Positions 1 through 11,760 of a stretch of DNA of 64,000 nucleotides are shown here, piece after piece. The position numbers and the translations under genes were made by a program. Location: NCBI GenBank assembly GCA_023525975.1, contig CM042018.1:105702001-105766000 (forward strand). Direction: 5' to 3'. This DNA comes from Smallanthus sonchifolius (Eukaryota; Streptophyta; Magnoliopsida; Asterales; Asteraceae). The notes beneath the pieces were generated by a model. The model made no database searches, was not told the origin of the DNA, and worked only from the letters and a program-made list of their open reading frames with translations. How positions within the stretch are numbered: the stretch's first letter is position 1; the number at the start of each line of letters is the position of its first letter.

Positions 1-231
1 ATTTATAAAAATATTTTATGAACAAACTTTTTTTTTAAATAAAAATGTTTTATAAAAAGAACTATAGAAATCATTATTATTTAATAGGAGAGAGACGACA
101 AATAAAAAACTATAAAAATAATTAAAGAAATTTGTATAATTAATAGGAGAGAAAGACGAGAAAAAAAAGTTAAGGATGCATAGAAAAGTGACAAGTGTCC
201 ATAAAAACCTTTATTTATTATAGAGTATAGA
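1..231 (-). mobile_element. Helitron fragment, 5' end, runs off the window
   Basis: Read on the minus strand, position 231 starts with TCTATACTC followed by an AATAAATAAAGG-type block and a GACACTTGTCAC box. The same 5' end recurs at 8171, 8395, 20369 and 21455. Copies at 20369 and 7701 have proper Helitron 3' ends (hairpin, then CTAG), so this is the 5' part of that family, with its 3' end outside the window. No coding sequence is present, so it is non-autonomous. Confidence 0.6.
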
Positions 232-1103
232 TTTAAACTAAATGTATAATTGTTTATGTAGTTCTCATTTTTTATGTAAATTTTTTTTTATATTAAATAT
301 CTATTGGCTTATATATAATGCTTAAAATGTGTCTCATCATTAATATAATAATTCAAATACTTTTACATATTTTATATTATATGGAGAGAACCAGAAAATC
401 GACTTTGGGAAAAGAAAAGAAAATGGTCAAAAAAGTAGACCACGTTGGAATATTTTTATAACCGCAATCAACGGTTTCCTCAAGAAAAAACTAAAAAAGG
501 TGCTAAAATGCGCACTACCTTCTTGTTTTTACACTTTTAATTAAAATATTTATAAATGATTTAACTTATTTAAAGGTTCCATATGAACACCATCTTACGT
601 TGAAAAGTCAAAGACGCCCACACCTCCGCAATTGCCGGTTTAGCATCGTTTCTGTCACGGCGACCGTATACTGGGTGTTCTTCCACGGGTCGCTCACCAA
701 CCCAATGGTTTCCCATTACATTAGTTTGATGGTGTTTGTTTTTTAAATAACAAAGCATGTTTTGTTTTACAACAATGTCCACGTACGATTAGAACCCTCG
801 ACCCCTTGGCAAAAAAACACCAAACACCTTAATACTTTAGACTACAAGCTCTCTTGTGTGACTCCTAATTATGATAAAAATAATGCAAATTGGATTTTAA
901 TAATCTAGACTATGACTCATTGTACGATAATAATTTATACTGACAGTTATACCGGTGACAATCCTAATTTTTATTTTTGTTGCCAAAGGCAGTCCCGGTA
1001 ACATTATCATCATTGATTTATACTCGATTTACATTTGATTCCACTCAAAATGAAGATTTTGAACGAAATCGAGAAACAAGCGAAATTGAATTGGAATCAA
1101 ACG
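232..1103. other. Non-coding AT-rich stretch
   Basis: I see no convincing exon, RNA gene or element end here. The only longer minus-strand frame (570-782) has no recognisable domain and biased, low-complexity composition. It is the flank of the MITE that starts at 1107. Confidence 0.4.
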
Positions 1104-1268
1104 TAAGGGGTTGTTTGATAGCCTCTTAATGATTCCATTATAAGGCTACCTCTGAATCGGTCAGAGGTAGGGGTGTTAGTTCAGATTTTGCTAGCATGTT
1201 AATAGTTCATCCAGCCTCTTAATGGTTCAGTACAGAAACTATGCTGAACCATTCAAAGCTCTTATTGG

Positions 1269-1736
1269 CAGGGCCGGTCCTGAGGATTTAAGTGCCCCGA
1301 CCGAAAACGAATAAAATATATAAACTAATTTTTTTAAAACGTCGATTAACGTTATATCAATTTTTTTCCGACCGTTCGACTCTTCGTTTCTTGCTTCTTC
1401 TTTTATTCAATTCGTCCTTTTTTTAAACAGCCGTTGGTTTCTAATTTCTTTATAAAGATTAGGGTCCAACCATTACATATTTACATTATAAAGATTAAAT
1501 GGATTATTGGATTAGGGCCCAACCAATCAACCATTACATATTTACATTATAAAGATTAAACGGATTAGGGCCCAACCAAACCATTACATTATAAAGATTA
1601 AAGAGGACCCAACCATTATAAAGATTAAAGAGGTCCCAACCATTATAAAAAGGGCCCAATATATTTTTAAGTTTTTATAAAAAGATCCCAATATATAAAA
1701 CCGGTATATAAAATTTTGATAAAAAAACATATATAT

Positions 1737-1775
<39 letters not shown>

Positions 1776-1842
1776 ATTTTGGCCCCCTAAAAAAATGGGC
1801 CATGGTCGGTGGCCCGCTCGGCCTATCCCAGGACTGGCCCTG
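1269..1842. mobile_element. hAT-type MITE with 8-bp target duplication
   Basis: The ends are CAGGGCCGGTCCTG and, inverted, CAGGACTGGCCCTG, a 14-bp inverted repeat with one mismatch. The 8-bp sequence CTTATTGG flanks both sides exactly (1261-1268 and 1843-1850), as hAT transposases produce. Inside, about 1460-1650 holds short tandem copies built on ATAAAGATTAAA and CCCAACCATTA, then a (TA)n run at about 1738-1770. No transposase; it must be mobilised in trans. Confidence 0.85.
1460..1660. repeat. Short tandem repeat inside the hAT MITE
   Basis: Degenerate direct copies of ATTATAAAGATTAAA followed by a GGCCCAACCA-type block recur four to five times with varying spacing. They belong to the interior of the hAT MITE. 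Confidence 0.6.
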
Positions 1843-1881
1843 CTTATTGGTTCAACTCTTAATGAGCCAAACAACCCTTAA

Positions 1882-4299
1882 ATCTATGATAATCATGCTA
1901 CTGAGATTGCTCTTGGCAACAAAGGTAAAAGTTAGAACTGTCACCAATCAAATTGCTAGTATAGATTATTATTGGTCAATAGGTCATAGGCTGGATTATA
2001 AAATCCACTTTGCCTAAAAACAATTGCAATAAGTCTTATATACATAACAAATCATAACTAATATAACAAACAAACATACCAGTAAAATCCAAATAGTAGC
2101 AAGCTATTGGCAGGGTCTGGGGAGGGTGGAGATGAGATCAAGTCTTTCCTCTATCCTAGGGGATAGAGAGGCTGCTCTCGATGAGACCCCTCAACTCCAA
2201 AAATCCTTTTCGAGAACAATATATAGCATATAACATACATTTATTGTAGTCTAGATATCATAACTAATATATTACACCTAATATTTCCTCGAAGTCTCGA
2301 AGAATCAAACTGGAGCGAAAAACAATGAATATGTTCATATAAGAAGAGCATTCAATCTCGAAGAAACTAATAAAAAAAACTCTTAATATCTTAAACAGTA
2401 AGAAAACTTTGTGACGACAAACGACAAAAACGGATCTAAGACAATAACTGCATAAAGAGGCACAACAAGAAGAATATGCTAACAATAGCTACGACAACAA
2501 GAGAAAGAATAAATAAAACATAATCTATACGTATACAAGTGTTATAGAACTAATTTAAATAAAAAAATTTCTAAATAAGCTCATTAATAATTAAAAAAAA
2601 TGCTCTAAATTTACATGGTATTTATTGTTTTTGCAGTCGACTTAAATTGTGCTTAAATATAACTGTCTTTTAGGTCATTGTCTTGGAGGAATATCTACAT
2701 TTTTGGGAAATCGCATTTACGATATTATTAAATATACTTTTATGTTGAACTAAAAATAAACTAATATCACATTATATGAATTGACAAGATTGCAAGTAAA
2801 TAATTTTTTTTCTATTACTTATGGACTTATGTCTGGGTTTGAACCCAATACCTCCCATCTAAAAGACAAGAATTTTTACTAAGTGGGCTAGTCTTACATT
2901 AACACCAACATGTATTTTCGATCGAAGAAGTGAAGATATATATTTAGAGAAGCTAGGCTTTGAGTGGCCAAAGTACTCATATCTTCAAGAACTCTAAGTG
3001 GGTGCCGAATATATTTGGGGATTGATATGTACCTTTTTATATGAAGACAAGCAACAAACAACATTAGCAAATCAATGAAATCCACTATGTTTCTAGTGGG
3101 TTTTTGATTCTTGAGAATTTGAATAGAAACAAACATCTTTCAATATACCTTTTCTTATATGTGTCTAGTAACTCATCATCCCATGATGATAATTAGTGGA
3201 TACTTTGTTTATGAAACTCAAAATAAAATGCAAAAGTTAGTTAATTATCAAACTCATACTAATTTAAGTTGTTATGTAAGAAAGTGAATAGATTCAAACA
3301 ACTGAGGTATGACTAGTTGAATTTAAGTTGTTCGGTATCCAATCATATAAATTTGAATGTTTTGAGATAAACTTATTAATGTTCGGTTTTTTATTTTGTT
3401 TCCCGGGATTTAACTACAAATGTGTACCATTTTTTGCAAAATGATGAGATCGATCATCATTGTGAATATAAAGAAATTGTATATATGTTGTGGGGATGAT
3501 TTTCCTGGTAGCTAGGTTATGAAAAGATGAAAAGTAAATTTTATAATTTTTATTCCTTTGCTAATCTACTAGTGCCAAGGGTATGAGACAATCTAGTCAT
3601 CCCACATTATATATATTTACTCAAATGTGTATAGTAGTTAATTCGTCATCTAATGATGAATAACTATTTTGTAGCTTGTTTACAAAAAATTATATATAAT
3701 TTTTTTTGAAGTTTGTTTTTTAAACTCGTAATATTTAGGTTATTACGGAAAAGAGTTTGACAGTTTTAGACAACTGAAACTTCATACCTAACTTAATCCT
3801 TACAAACGGTCAAGATGGTTACGAATCTTGGTATTTTTGCTTAAGAGTATTGGAAGGTTGAAGGTTCAAAACCTTCCACGTTCGATAAATATATTTTATG
3901 CCACATTAATTGATATTTCTTTAAAAGAGCCTACCCGGTTCGATTTTGTAAAAGTTTGATTCGGATATTATGAATTTAGTTGAACAAAATTTTATACAAC
4001 AAATACTACAAAAAGCTATGTACTAGAATTTCTTCTTCTCGTGTTAAGTATATACATTAATTGTGGTAGAAAACTCAGTAGAGGTGTTTGGATGTTCATT
4101 GTAAAGGGATTATTATGCCTTTTAACAATCAAAATAAGATAATTAGTAGGATGAAAGTGATTAAAGATTATAGTTAGCTAATTAATTTCATTTCATATTC
4201 ATAGATCAAATATCTTTTAACAAAAAGCTACATGTTTATCAAAATCTGGTTATTTTGTCCATGTAACTTATAAATTAAAAAATAAACTCATATTTCAGT
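1882..4299. other. Non-coding stretch, nothing assigned
   Basis: AT-rich DNA with short frames only. The minus-strand segment near 2820-2900 has a GGGTTTGAACCC box that resembles a tRNA T-arm or a tRNA-derived SINE, but I could not fold a full tRNA. A similar AAGGTTCAAAACCTT box lies near 3863. I see no supported gene. Confidence 0.4.
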
Positions 4300-4504
4300 T
4301 CATGGGAGCCTCTTATCGTCTCATTCCCTTTCGATCTTCTTTTTTGTTCTGTTTCGCGTGATTAGTTTTTGTGTGTTTCTCTTTTATAGTCTTGTAATTG
4401 CTTTTGGGAGGTCACTATTCTGGATCGGTTTGTAATTCTGTCTTGTCCTGTCTAGTTTCTTACTAGCAGATTCTTATTAATAATATTTTTTCCGTTAAAA
4501 AAAA
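4300..4504 (+). mobile_element. Possible 3' tail of a short LINE insertion
   Basis: The stretch is T-rich, transcript-like DNA ending at an A run (4497-4504), and resembles the 3' untranslated tail of the LINE at 10.1-11.8 kb. I found no clear target duplication, and no coding part remains, so this is a weak call. Confidence 0.3.
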
Positions 4505-5008
4505 TATATGTTATTGATATTGTTTTTATATCATAAAAGTCAATTTTCATAAAGTACCTGTCACCTTTTAATTAGTATCAACTACGTATACCAATTATAT
4601 TTGCAATTAGGGTTTATGAAAATATAACTAATTAATTAGGTCAAATATAATAAATGAATTAGTGTGGTTTTGACTTTAAGGAAGTTACTTGAAAATGTTA
4701 GGGGTACCACATGGCCAAACGGCCAAACCATTGACTTAAACTTTTGACCTTAATTTAAACCTACACATGTAAAAATAAAATGAACTCGTGTCGTATTATT
4801 TAAAAGGTTGTTAAATAATATTGATATACTTTAGTATTTTTGGAGTTTTGTAGGTGGATGGCATGTTATATAATTATGTATAAGTTAAAATGTTAAATAA
4901 TATTATTAATAAATTTTCAATTAATGTGACAAAATATCCGTTTGGGTGATATGTAAATAGTATATACAATTTCAAGTAAAAATGAGTTATATATATATAT
5001 ATATATAT

Positions 5009-5451
5009 GGAATGTATAGGATGAAAACCCCACCAAGTTATGAAAACATAGAAAACTCTACAAAAAAACGGATTTTTACAAGGTTTTTTTTTAAAAAACT
5101 TTTATATGTAATTTCAAAACTTTTTGTAAAAAAAATCAAAAAAACGCCGACCAGATGTTTTTATAAAAAAAATTAAAATAATTTTGCCCAGTTCTTTTAC
5201 ATATGTAACATGTTGTGTTTACATATGTAACATGTTGTGTTACTTAAGTAACATGTTTTTTTACACAAAAAACGGTGATTTTTGTCCATTTAAAAAAAAA
5301 TCGCTCAACGTTTTTTGTACTTTTTTACGAAAATCTTATAAAAGTTGCTTATAATGATTTCCAATTTAAAAAAAAACATGTAAAAACACGTTTTTTTTGG
5401 GAAGTTTTTAATGTTTTTACAACTCGAGTGCGTTTTCAAAATATCCCTTCC
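5009..5451. mobile_element. (TA)n-seated inverted-repeat element 1
   Basis: The left end GGAATGTATAGGATGAAAAC and the inverted right end GGAAGGGATATTTTGAAAAC match at most positions. The element sits directly between a (TA)n run (about 4989-5008) and a second TA-rich run (5452-5491). It is non-coding. It is the first of four such elements placed end to end. Confidence 0.6.
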
Positions 5452-5454
5452 ATA

Positions 5455-5492
<38 letters not shown>

Positions 5493-5493
5493 A

Positions 5494-5899
5494 GGGGAGG
5501 GATCAAGAGAAAACCACAAAGTTAGGCGAAAACCGAGAAAACCACTAAAAGCCAATCAAATAATTTATATTTTTTTTATTTTTTTAATTTATTTCTAAGT
5601 GTATTAATATAACATTACCCAACCTTCCAAAAAATTATTTTACATATTGTGTTTTACGTATACGTAACGACAATTTTTTTGTTTTCTATTTACGTATATG
5701 TAACACTACGTGTAACGTATACGTAAGCCAATACTTAAATGATTTTTTAGTAAAAATGTGTATTATTACATTGATACTCTTATAAATAAATAAAAATAAA
5801 ATAAAATAAAAAATATATATTATTATATGATTGGTTAAAATTGGTTTTTTAATGGTTTCTCGGTTTTCGCCTAACTATGTGGTTTTCTTTGGAACCCTC

Positions 5900-5902
<3 letters not shown>
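5494..5902. mobile_element. (TA)n-seated inverted-repeat element 2
   Basis: Terminal inverted repeats of about 50 bp start GGGGAGGG at both ends and share GTTAGGCGAAAACCGAGAAA. The element is bounded by (TA)n on both sides, with no other target duplication visible. The behaviour resembles the Micron-type MITEs of rice, which sit in TA microsatellites; that comparison is from general knowledge. No coding capacity. Confidence 0.75.
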
Positions 5903-5934
<32 letters not shown>

Positions 5935-5935
<1 letters not shown>

Positions 5936-6198
5936 GGGACGGTTCCACTAAAAAAAACCTAAACCATAAAAAAACCTAAACCCTAAAAGCTAAACCATAA
6001 GGCTAAAACCCTAAAATTCAAACGTAAAATCTAAACCTTAAAAGCTAAACCCTAAAAGCTAAGATGGTAGAGTTCGACGAGACGGTTCCAACGCTGCTGA
6101 AATTAGCTCAATCGGAGTTCGTTTGACATCGTTTCTTAAGGTTTATGTCATTTCTTAGATTTTTTAGCGAAAAACTACTTTTTATTTGAACTTTCCCC
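5935..6198 (-). mobile_element. (TA)n-seated element 3, telomere-like interior
   Basis: The ends are GGGGACGGTTCCACT and, inverted, GGGGAAAGTTCAAAT, between TA tracts. The interior has repeated CCCTAAA and CCCTAAAAGCTAAAC units and a conserved block with ACGAGACGGTTCCAACGCTG. Related copies in the opposite orientation lie at 22774-23334 (complete) and 39697-39926 (cut). Confidence 0.75.
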
Positions 6199-6223
6199 TA
6201 TATATATAATATATATATATAAA

Positions 6224-6874
6224 AGGGCAATTTCATATATACCCCTAAATAGTAGGAAAATATCGTATATGTTCAATTAAAACTAAAAATATAATATATA
6301 CCCGTACAAACATGTAAAAATATCTTATATACCCATTTTCTTAAAAAAAAATTAAAAAATAACCATTTTACCCTTATTTTAATAAAATTTTAATATTTTA
6401 AAATTTCCCCATTTTAACCCAAACTTTATATTTACCCATAAATAATAGTGCTCTCAAACTATTATATTTAACTTTCTTGCTTTCTTTTATGATTTTACCA
6501 TTTTTCTTTTATAGCGTTTATACATCATAAATGGAGGAATCCATTTTCTTTTATAACAACTACTAAAGAGAACACAATTAAAAAATAGTCAATATTCATT
6601 AATTTTTCCTAAGTACCAAAAAGACAACATAATGTAGCACGAAATGTAAAACCAATTACCAAAAAGTAGCCAAAAATCTCATAAAAACAATAACCATATA
6701 TGAAAAAAAACTAAAAAAATTAGGTTATGAAAAGTCTTACAATGGATAAGGGTAAAACGGCCATAAACTAAAAAATCATTTAAATTGGATATATATGGTA
6801 TTTTTAATTTTAGTTGGACATATATGATATTTACCTATATTTATAAGGGTATGTATAATATATTAAATTCCCCG
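6224..6874. mobile_element. (TA)n-seated inverted-repeat element 4
   Basis: Imperfect inverted repeats of about 75-90 bp: the left end reads GGGCAATTTCATATATACCC, and the right end, inverted, reads GGGGAATTTAATATATTATA. Both sides share TTCAATTAAAACTAAAAATA or its near copy. (TA)n lies to the left and a short TA stretch to the right. Non-coding. Confidence 0.6.
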
Positions 6875-6879
6875 TATAT

Positions 6880-7700
6880 AAAAACATGTTGAATTCGTCA
6901 TGCTTTTTTCATTTTTTAAAGTTTTATAGCTATATTATATACACTTAAAGGAATTATATTATTAAAATAATAAATTATTGTTTTTTAACAATAACTTTTT
7001 TACTCCTAATTATCACCTATATACACACATACACATGAGAGAAAAAACCCATAGAAAACTTAAAAACAAAAGTATTAATCCTCACTTTTGATAGAAAGAA
7101 AAGTTAATTATTTAAAAATGAATCCGTTATGGTGTAGGGAATGAAACTCCTTCAACCCTAAACTATCTTAGCTCTAAACCAACAAAATTTCATCATGTCA
7201 TTTTTACCTAAACTACCCCTCACAAGGGATGAAACCCATGAACCCCAACCTTCAAACTTCTAGCAACAAAATGCTCGGTTTGTAGAACTTGTGGAATGAA
7301 CCCGATGCCGCTGCCCGCAAGTTACGACGGTGCTACCGCTTACCCTTGTTTACCCGAGCCCTAACCCGAAGACCACCCCCTCCACCCTTATAGATGCAAT
7401 GATAAAAGATTTGATGTTTATGTTTACATGAAGAGGGTCATGATCATACATGATAAAAGAAGACAAAATAAGAGATTTTATAAATTTATAATCTTAATAG
7501 TTTAAGTAGAGAAAATAAGCAATTTTGTTTTATTGCATGTGCGATAATATGGGATTGTTTTGATGCCGTAAATCAAGGCTCTCAATCTCCATTTCTCGGC
7601 CAATCACGAGGGCACACGCCATATGCACTTTCTTCCCGCCGCCCTACTAAACAAACCCACCTCCTTTTGTCACAATTGGAATAATTAGAATATTAGATTA
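6880..7700. other. Non-coding stretch
   Basis: No supported feature. A C-rich patch at about 7200-7400 has short open frames but no recognisable motif. Confidence 0.4.
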
Positions 7701-8171
7701 CTAGGTTAGTTCCGTGTATTACACGGTTAACGGTTAATAAAAAAAAACATATATTATTTATAAGTGTCTAAATAAGAATTACTTTACATAGTAAAAAAAA
7801 ATAAAATTATAATTACATTCACAAAACCAAATTACATAAGGTAAATTTTTTAGATTTTAGAAAGTTGATTTTGATTAATTGTTATTTGCTTAACAAAGAT
7901 AAGTTGTTAATTTTTTTTAAAAATTGTCAATTTAGTTATCTAATTATAGTAAATTTGTGAGAGTTAATTTATTGATTTTGTTATAATTTAAATAATACAA
8001 AGTTCAAAATTTTCAAATCAAACGGTTTTTAAGTTCTAGTAAAATGATATTAAATAATTTAGCAATTATATTTGTTAAGCATTTATTATTTGTGAGAGGT
8101 TTAAAATCTTAAATTATAATTAAACTTTAGGTGGGAAAACTATTTTACAAAAACCTTTATTTATTAGGGAG
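7701..8171 (-). mobile_element. Non-autonomous Helitron
   Basis: On the minus strand the element begins TCTATACTCCC at 8171 and ends with CTAG at 7704-7701, followed by T. Just inside the 3' end is a hairpin with arms CCGTGTA and TACACGG. TC at the 5' end, CTAG at the 3' end, a subterminal hairpin and insertion between A and T are the Helitron signature. Length is about 470 bp with no Rep/helicase. It appears to have landed inside an older Helitron copy (8172-8395). Confidence 0.75.
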
Positions 8172-8395
8172 TATAGATTAGTATTTTTCTTTAATTAGTT
8201 ATATTTTGAATTCTTATTATATATTCTTATTTAATATAATTATTATTATTCTTTAATAATATATTTATAATATCATTATTATTTAATAAGATATATGTGC
8301 ATTTATTAGGAGAGAGAGGCGAAAAAACCAATGTGAGGATGCATGAGGGAGTGACATGTGGCAATCCAAAACCTTTATTTATTAGTATGTATAGA
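8172..8395 (-). mobile_element. Helitron 5' part interrupted by the 7701-8171 copy
   Basis: This segment matches the 5' half of the copy at 21101-21455 (shared stretch beginning TTAGTATTTTTCTT) and has its own 5' end TCTATACATAC on the minus strand at 8395. Its 3' half is not seen beyond 7700. Confidence 0.6.
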
Positions 8396-8639
8396 TTCTC
8401 ATTTTTTACATATTACTTGTACATGTCATAGACTAGATAAAATGAAAGAATTAATTCTCTTAAAAAGTGTAACAAGTAATATAAAAAAATCATTAATACG
8501 ATCATAATTGTTATAATAATAAACAAACAAAGTTACTGTAGCAAAATCATTTATTTTATATAGTTAAACGAATCATTAGGCTCTTGTAACATTTTTTAAC
8601 GCAAAATTGTTGATCAATTTTTCATAATCTATACTTTAT

Positions 8640-9460
8640 AAATAATCGTTCTCAATAGCTATCATAGTCAATCCATTAAGTTTCAATAAATAGTGAAAAA
8701 TTGAATCAATAATAAGTTTCAATAAGTCAATAACCTATAAACTAATAGACCTAATCAAATAAGTTTCAAGTAATCATAAAAAGTGAAGCAATAAAAAAAT
8801 AATTTTAAACCTAATCAAATAAGTTTCGCATTTCACATCTAATCATTAAAGCACAACAATTTTGATTTTAAACCAAACCAAATCAATTTAAACCAAAATT
8901 AAATAAATTTGAACATGGGATGTATTAGGCATAAAAAAACGCTTGTCAAGCTTGGTGATTGTCGTCGACAATTTTAAACAGCCAAAAACGATTTTAAACC
9001 AAAATTTTCTATTACAAACCTGGTGATTGTCGATTATTAATTGTAATTTTGCAGGGGGGTGGTTGTCGAACCTCGACTTCAAATTGTGCAGCAGGTCCAT
9101 CGATGAAGATGTCATTGGCCAATTTTGGTTTTATTGTTTTAAACTTACTTGGGGTAATCAGACCATCAGTGGCAGAGCTTGAAGAAAAACGCAGTGGGGG
9201 GGGGACTATAAAATTTTTGGCCGAATACGTATAAATTAACACCACTAAACGAAAAACCGGGGGGGGGGGGGGAGGGGGGCTCATTATCTTTCGCCCCAGC
9301 AGACCACTATATAACATGTTATTAGACTTTAAAGTTTTTATTAACTTAGTAAGCTTTCTCTAGAACATGTTATTGCCTAATCGGGTTTTAAAATGATTAT
9401 TAACTTATTGAACACTCTCTAGATTCTAAAATATATAAATAACTAATAAACATGATTTTT
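8640..9460 (+). repeat. Dispersed repeat, copy A of an inverted pair
   Basis: Most of this segment reappears in reverse complement at 21985-22690: the blocks with AATAAGTTTCAA, the CAGCCAAAAACGATTTTAAA block, the GGGGGGTGGTTGTCGAAC block and the AACATGTTATT stretch. The pair lies about 13 kb apart in inverted orientation. Copy A alone contains the hAT MITE at 9167-9299. No coding domain recognised. Confidence 0.65.
9167..9299. mobile_element. Small hAT-like MITE with G runs
   Basis: The element starts CAGTGGCAGAG and ends GCCCCAG. It is flanked by CAGACCAT (9159-9166) and CAGACCAC (9300-9307), an 8-bp duplication with one mismatch. The related dispersed repeat copy near 22.1 kb lacks it, which acts as an empty site. 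It holds G runs at about 9196-9203 and 9259-9279. Confidence 0.6.
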
Positions 9461-10100
9461 TTTAAATTTATTAATTGACCTATGGTATTTAAACGTGCAA
9501 AAAATTTGGCCGATTCAATATATTGGGCCCTGCCCACATGGCACGCTCTTAGGGCCGCCCCTAAGAATTACTAATGGCTTGGGAAGGGTAAAGAGAGTAC
9601 CTGCATATCTTATAAAAAAAAGTTTTCAGTCTTTTTAAACTCAAATAATTTTTATATATTTAACTACTTTAAAAAAGTTATGCTATAGATCAAGAATTTT
9701 ATCTTTTTTAGTTTGAGTATAGTATTATTATATTAAAAAAACTATATTTGAAAACGAAATTTATTAAAATGTGTAAGGCACTATGCGACAAACAATGTAC
9801 ATGATGTGTTTAACCTGTTTACACATAGTGGATGTGTATCCAAGCCTGTAATGTATTTTATTACACATTACATGATGCGTCTATCTCATTTATATGGTGC
9901 GGGTGTATGTGCCATAAACATGCATACAAAAATGAACGCAAATACTCCTCACCCTTAAAACTCACAAATGTACACAGTACATGTGTCATCTCCTCATTTC
10001 TTTCTACGCTTTCTACAAAAAAACGTTTTGTACGGGAACCGCCCCCATCTCTTTTTATGTAAACTAAAATTTAACCGAGAACTGTAATAATCGTATAAAA
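9461..10100. other. Non-coding; fragment of another repeat end near 9.55 kb
   Basis: A near-palindrome CTTAGGGCCGCCCCTAAG lies at about 9548-9566 and looks like a transposon terminus, but I could not find its partner. The rest shows no supported feature. The short frame at 9832-10062 has no recognisable domain. Confidence 0.3.
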
Positions 10101-10103
10101 CTT

Positions 10104-11648
10104 TTGGATTTAAGGTTTACAATTAATCAGATTATTATTGTTATTAAATATTGTTCTAAATTGAGGCTTTTTGGCGTCGGGGTGAGCCAACAGGAGGTCG
10201 CGAATATGGCCTTAGGTATGGGCTGTGTGTCGGACACTTTCCCATGCAAATACCTTGGTCTCACTGTCGGAGCCAACATGAATAAGGTAGCTCACTGGAA
10301 ACCGGTTATTGATGCCTTTGAATCTCGCCTAGCAGCCTGGAAGGCGTGCTCCCTGTCCATCGGAGGCCGCATCACTCTCATTAAGAATGTCATGGAAAGT
10401 TTACCAACTTACTACTTTTCATTGTACAAAGCCCCCGCCAAAGTTATTTCAAGGTTAGAATCCATCCGTAGCAACTTTCTTTGGGGTGGGTCCTCTTCAA
10501 CATCGAAGATCCACTGGGTAGCTTGGGAAAATGTTACACAACCTCTAGAACTTGGGGGTCTTGGCATTGGAGCTCTTAAAATCATCAACTTAGCCTTATT
10601 ATCCAAGTGGGCTTGGAGACTCAAAGTGGGCAGGCAAAAGCTTTGGTGTAAAGTCATCGACTCATTGCATCACTCCAAAGCAAATCGGGCTTTCATTCCC
10701 TGCAAATCTGGATCGTCAGGGGTTTGGCCGTCGATTGTAAAATGTATCTCTAAGAAAATTTTCTCCGGCAATTTCTTTCATAGCTTTCTTAGAGCTAAGG
10801 CTGGGAATGGTCGGTCCATTCGCTTCTGGCAGGATGTTTGGCTGTCCTCAAAACCCCTTTGTGATCTGTTCCCCAGATGCTTTGCTCTTGCATCCAACAA
10901 ATTTGCTCTTGTGGCCGATTTCTACGTTCCCGATGCATCTCCTCCTGCCTGGGCGTGGTCCTGGAGTCATGCTCCAAATGACCATTCAGAACTGCAGGAA
11001 TTTGCGGAATTATCATCTCTCCTGTCCAATGTTCGCTTATCCGAAATGGGGGATAATTGGTCATGGTCGGCTGACAAATCTGGTTCCTTCTCGGTGGCCT
11101 CTGCTAAGCTTTTTTTGGCTCCTTCTCATGAGGCTGGGCCGGAGCTTCCAAAATTTTCTTGGAACAAAGGGGTCCCTTTGAAATGTAATGTGCTTCTTTG
11201 GCGGGCAAACATGGAAAGACTTCCAACATTGGAAAACTTAAGGAAAAGACATATTCAGGTAAGCGACATCTTTTGTCCTCTTTGCAGCCATGGCATTGAA
11301 TCTGCAACTCATACATTCACTGCATGTTATATTTCCTCCGGGGTCTGGCAAGGATTATCGTCTTGGTTGAAAATTCCTCCCATTTATGCCTTCTCAATCT
11401 CGGACCTTACTTCTATGCACAACTCTATAGAAGTCTCACCTGCGAAAAGAAAGTACATTCAGGGGATAATCACGACTGCATGTTGGGTCATATGGAGAGC
11501 CGGGAACGACAAAGTTTTTTCGGGGTCGATCCCGAGGATTGAAAACATCATTGCCGAGATCCAGTCATTAGCATATCTGTGGATAAAAAGTAGATCAAAG
11601 AGCTCGGAATTCTCTTGGAAAGACTGGATAAATTTTTCTGTAACTTAG
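10104..11648 (+). pseudogene. LINE reverse transcriptase, C-terminal part (5'-truncated)
   Basis: A 514-codon open frame that begins inside a LINE ORF2. It encodes the region after the RT catalytic core: the CKYLGLTVG block, the IGGRITLIKNVMESLPTYY block, FLWGGSS, and LGGLGIGALKIINLALLSKW at about residues 150-170. A zinc-binding RT C-terminal domain (zf-RVT) follows at about residues 350-422, with CPLC, HTF and CY as likely metal ligands. The endonuclease and RT active site are missing, so the copy cannot act alone. Homology starts near 10150; the methionine at 10104 is fortuitous flank. The frame has no internal stop, which suggests a fairly recent 5'-truncated insertion. The family (plant L1-type LINE) is clear; the product is inactive by inference. 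Confidence 0.9.
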
Positions 11649-11760
11649 CATGTAGATTCTGTTTTTAGCTTTTCCCTTTTCCGGTTGTTTTGTTTTTGCC
11701 TCTGCTTCTTGCTTTGGCGTTTTGTTTATTGAAGTTTGCTGTTCAAAAAAAAAAAAAAAT
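11649..11760 (+). mobile_element. LINE 3' untranslated region and poly(A) tail
   Basis: After the stop codon comes T-rich, transcript-like DNA ending in an A run at about 11746-11759. This is the 3' end of the LINE at 10.1-11.65 kb. I could not find a convincing target duplication around 10.1 kb and 11.76 kb. Confidence 0.8.

Larger units (their letters stand above)
1107..1878. mobile_element. Tourist/PIF-Harbinger-like MITE, split by a hAT MITE
   Basis: The ends are inverted: GGGGTTGTTTG at the left and CAAACAACCCT at the right. TAA lies directly outside both ends (1104-1106 and 1879-1881), the 3-bp target expected of the PIF/Harbinger (Tourist) class. Removing the nested hAT MITE (1269-1842 plus one target copy) leaves an element of about 190 bp, a normal MITE size. 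No coding capacity. Confidence 0.6.

Noticed and set aside
2820..2900. A tRNA gene suggested by a GGGTTTGAACCC box
   Set aside because: No matching acceptor, D and anticodon arms could be folded on either strand; at most a degraded SINE-like box.
10795..11316. Minus-strand and alternative-frame open stretches over the LINE
   Set aside because: Shadows of the LINE ORF2 C-terminal frame, which has recognisable motifs on the plus strand.
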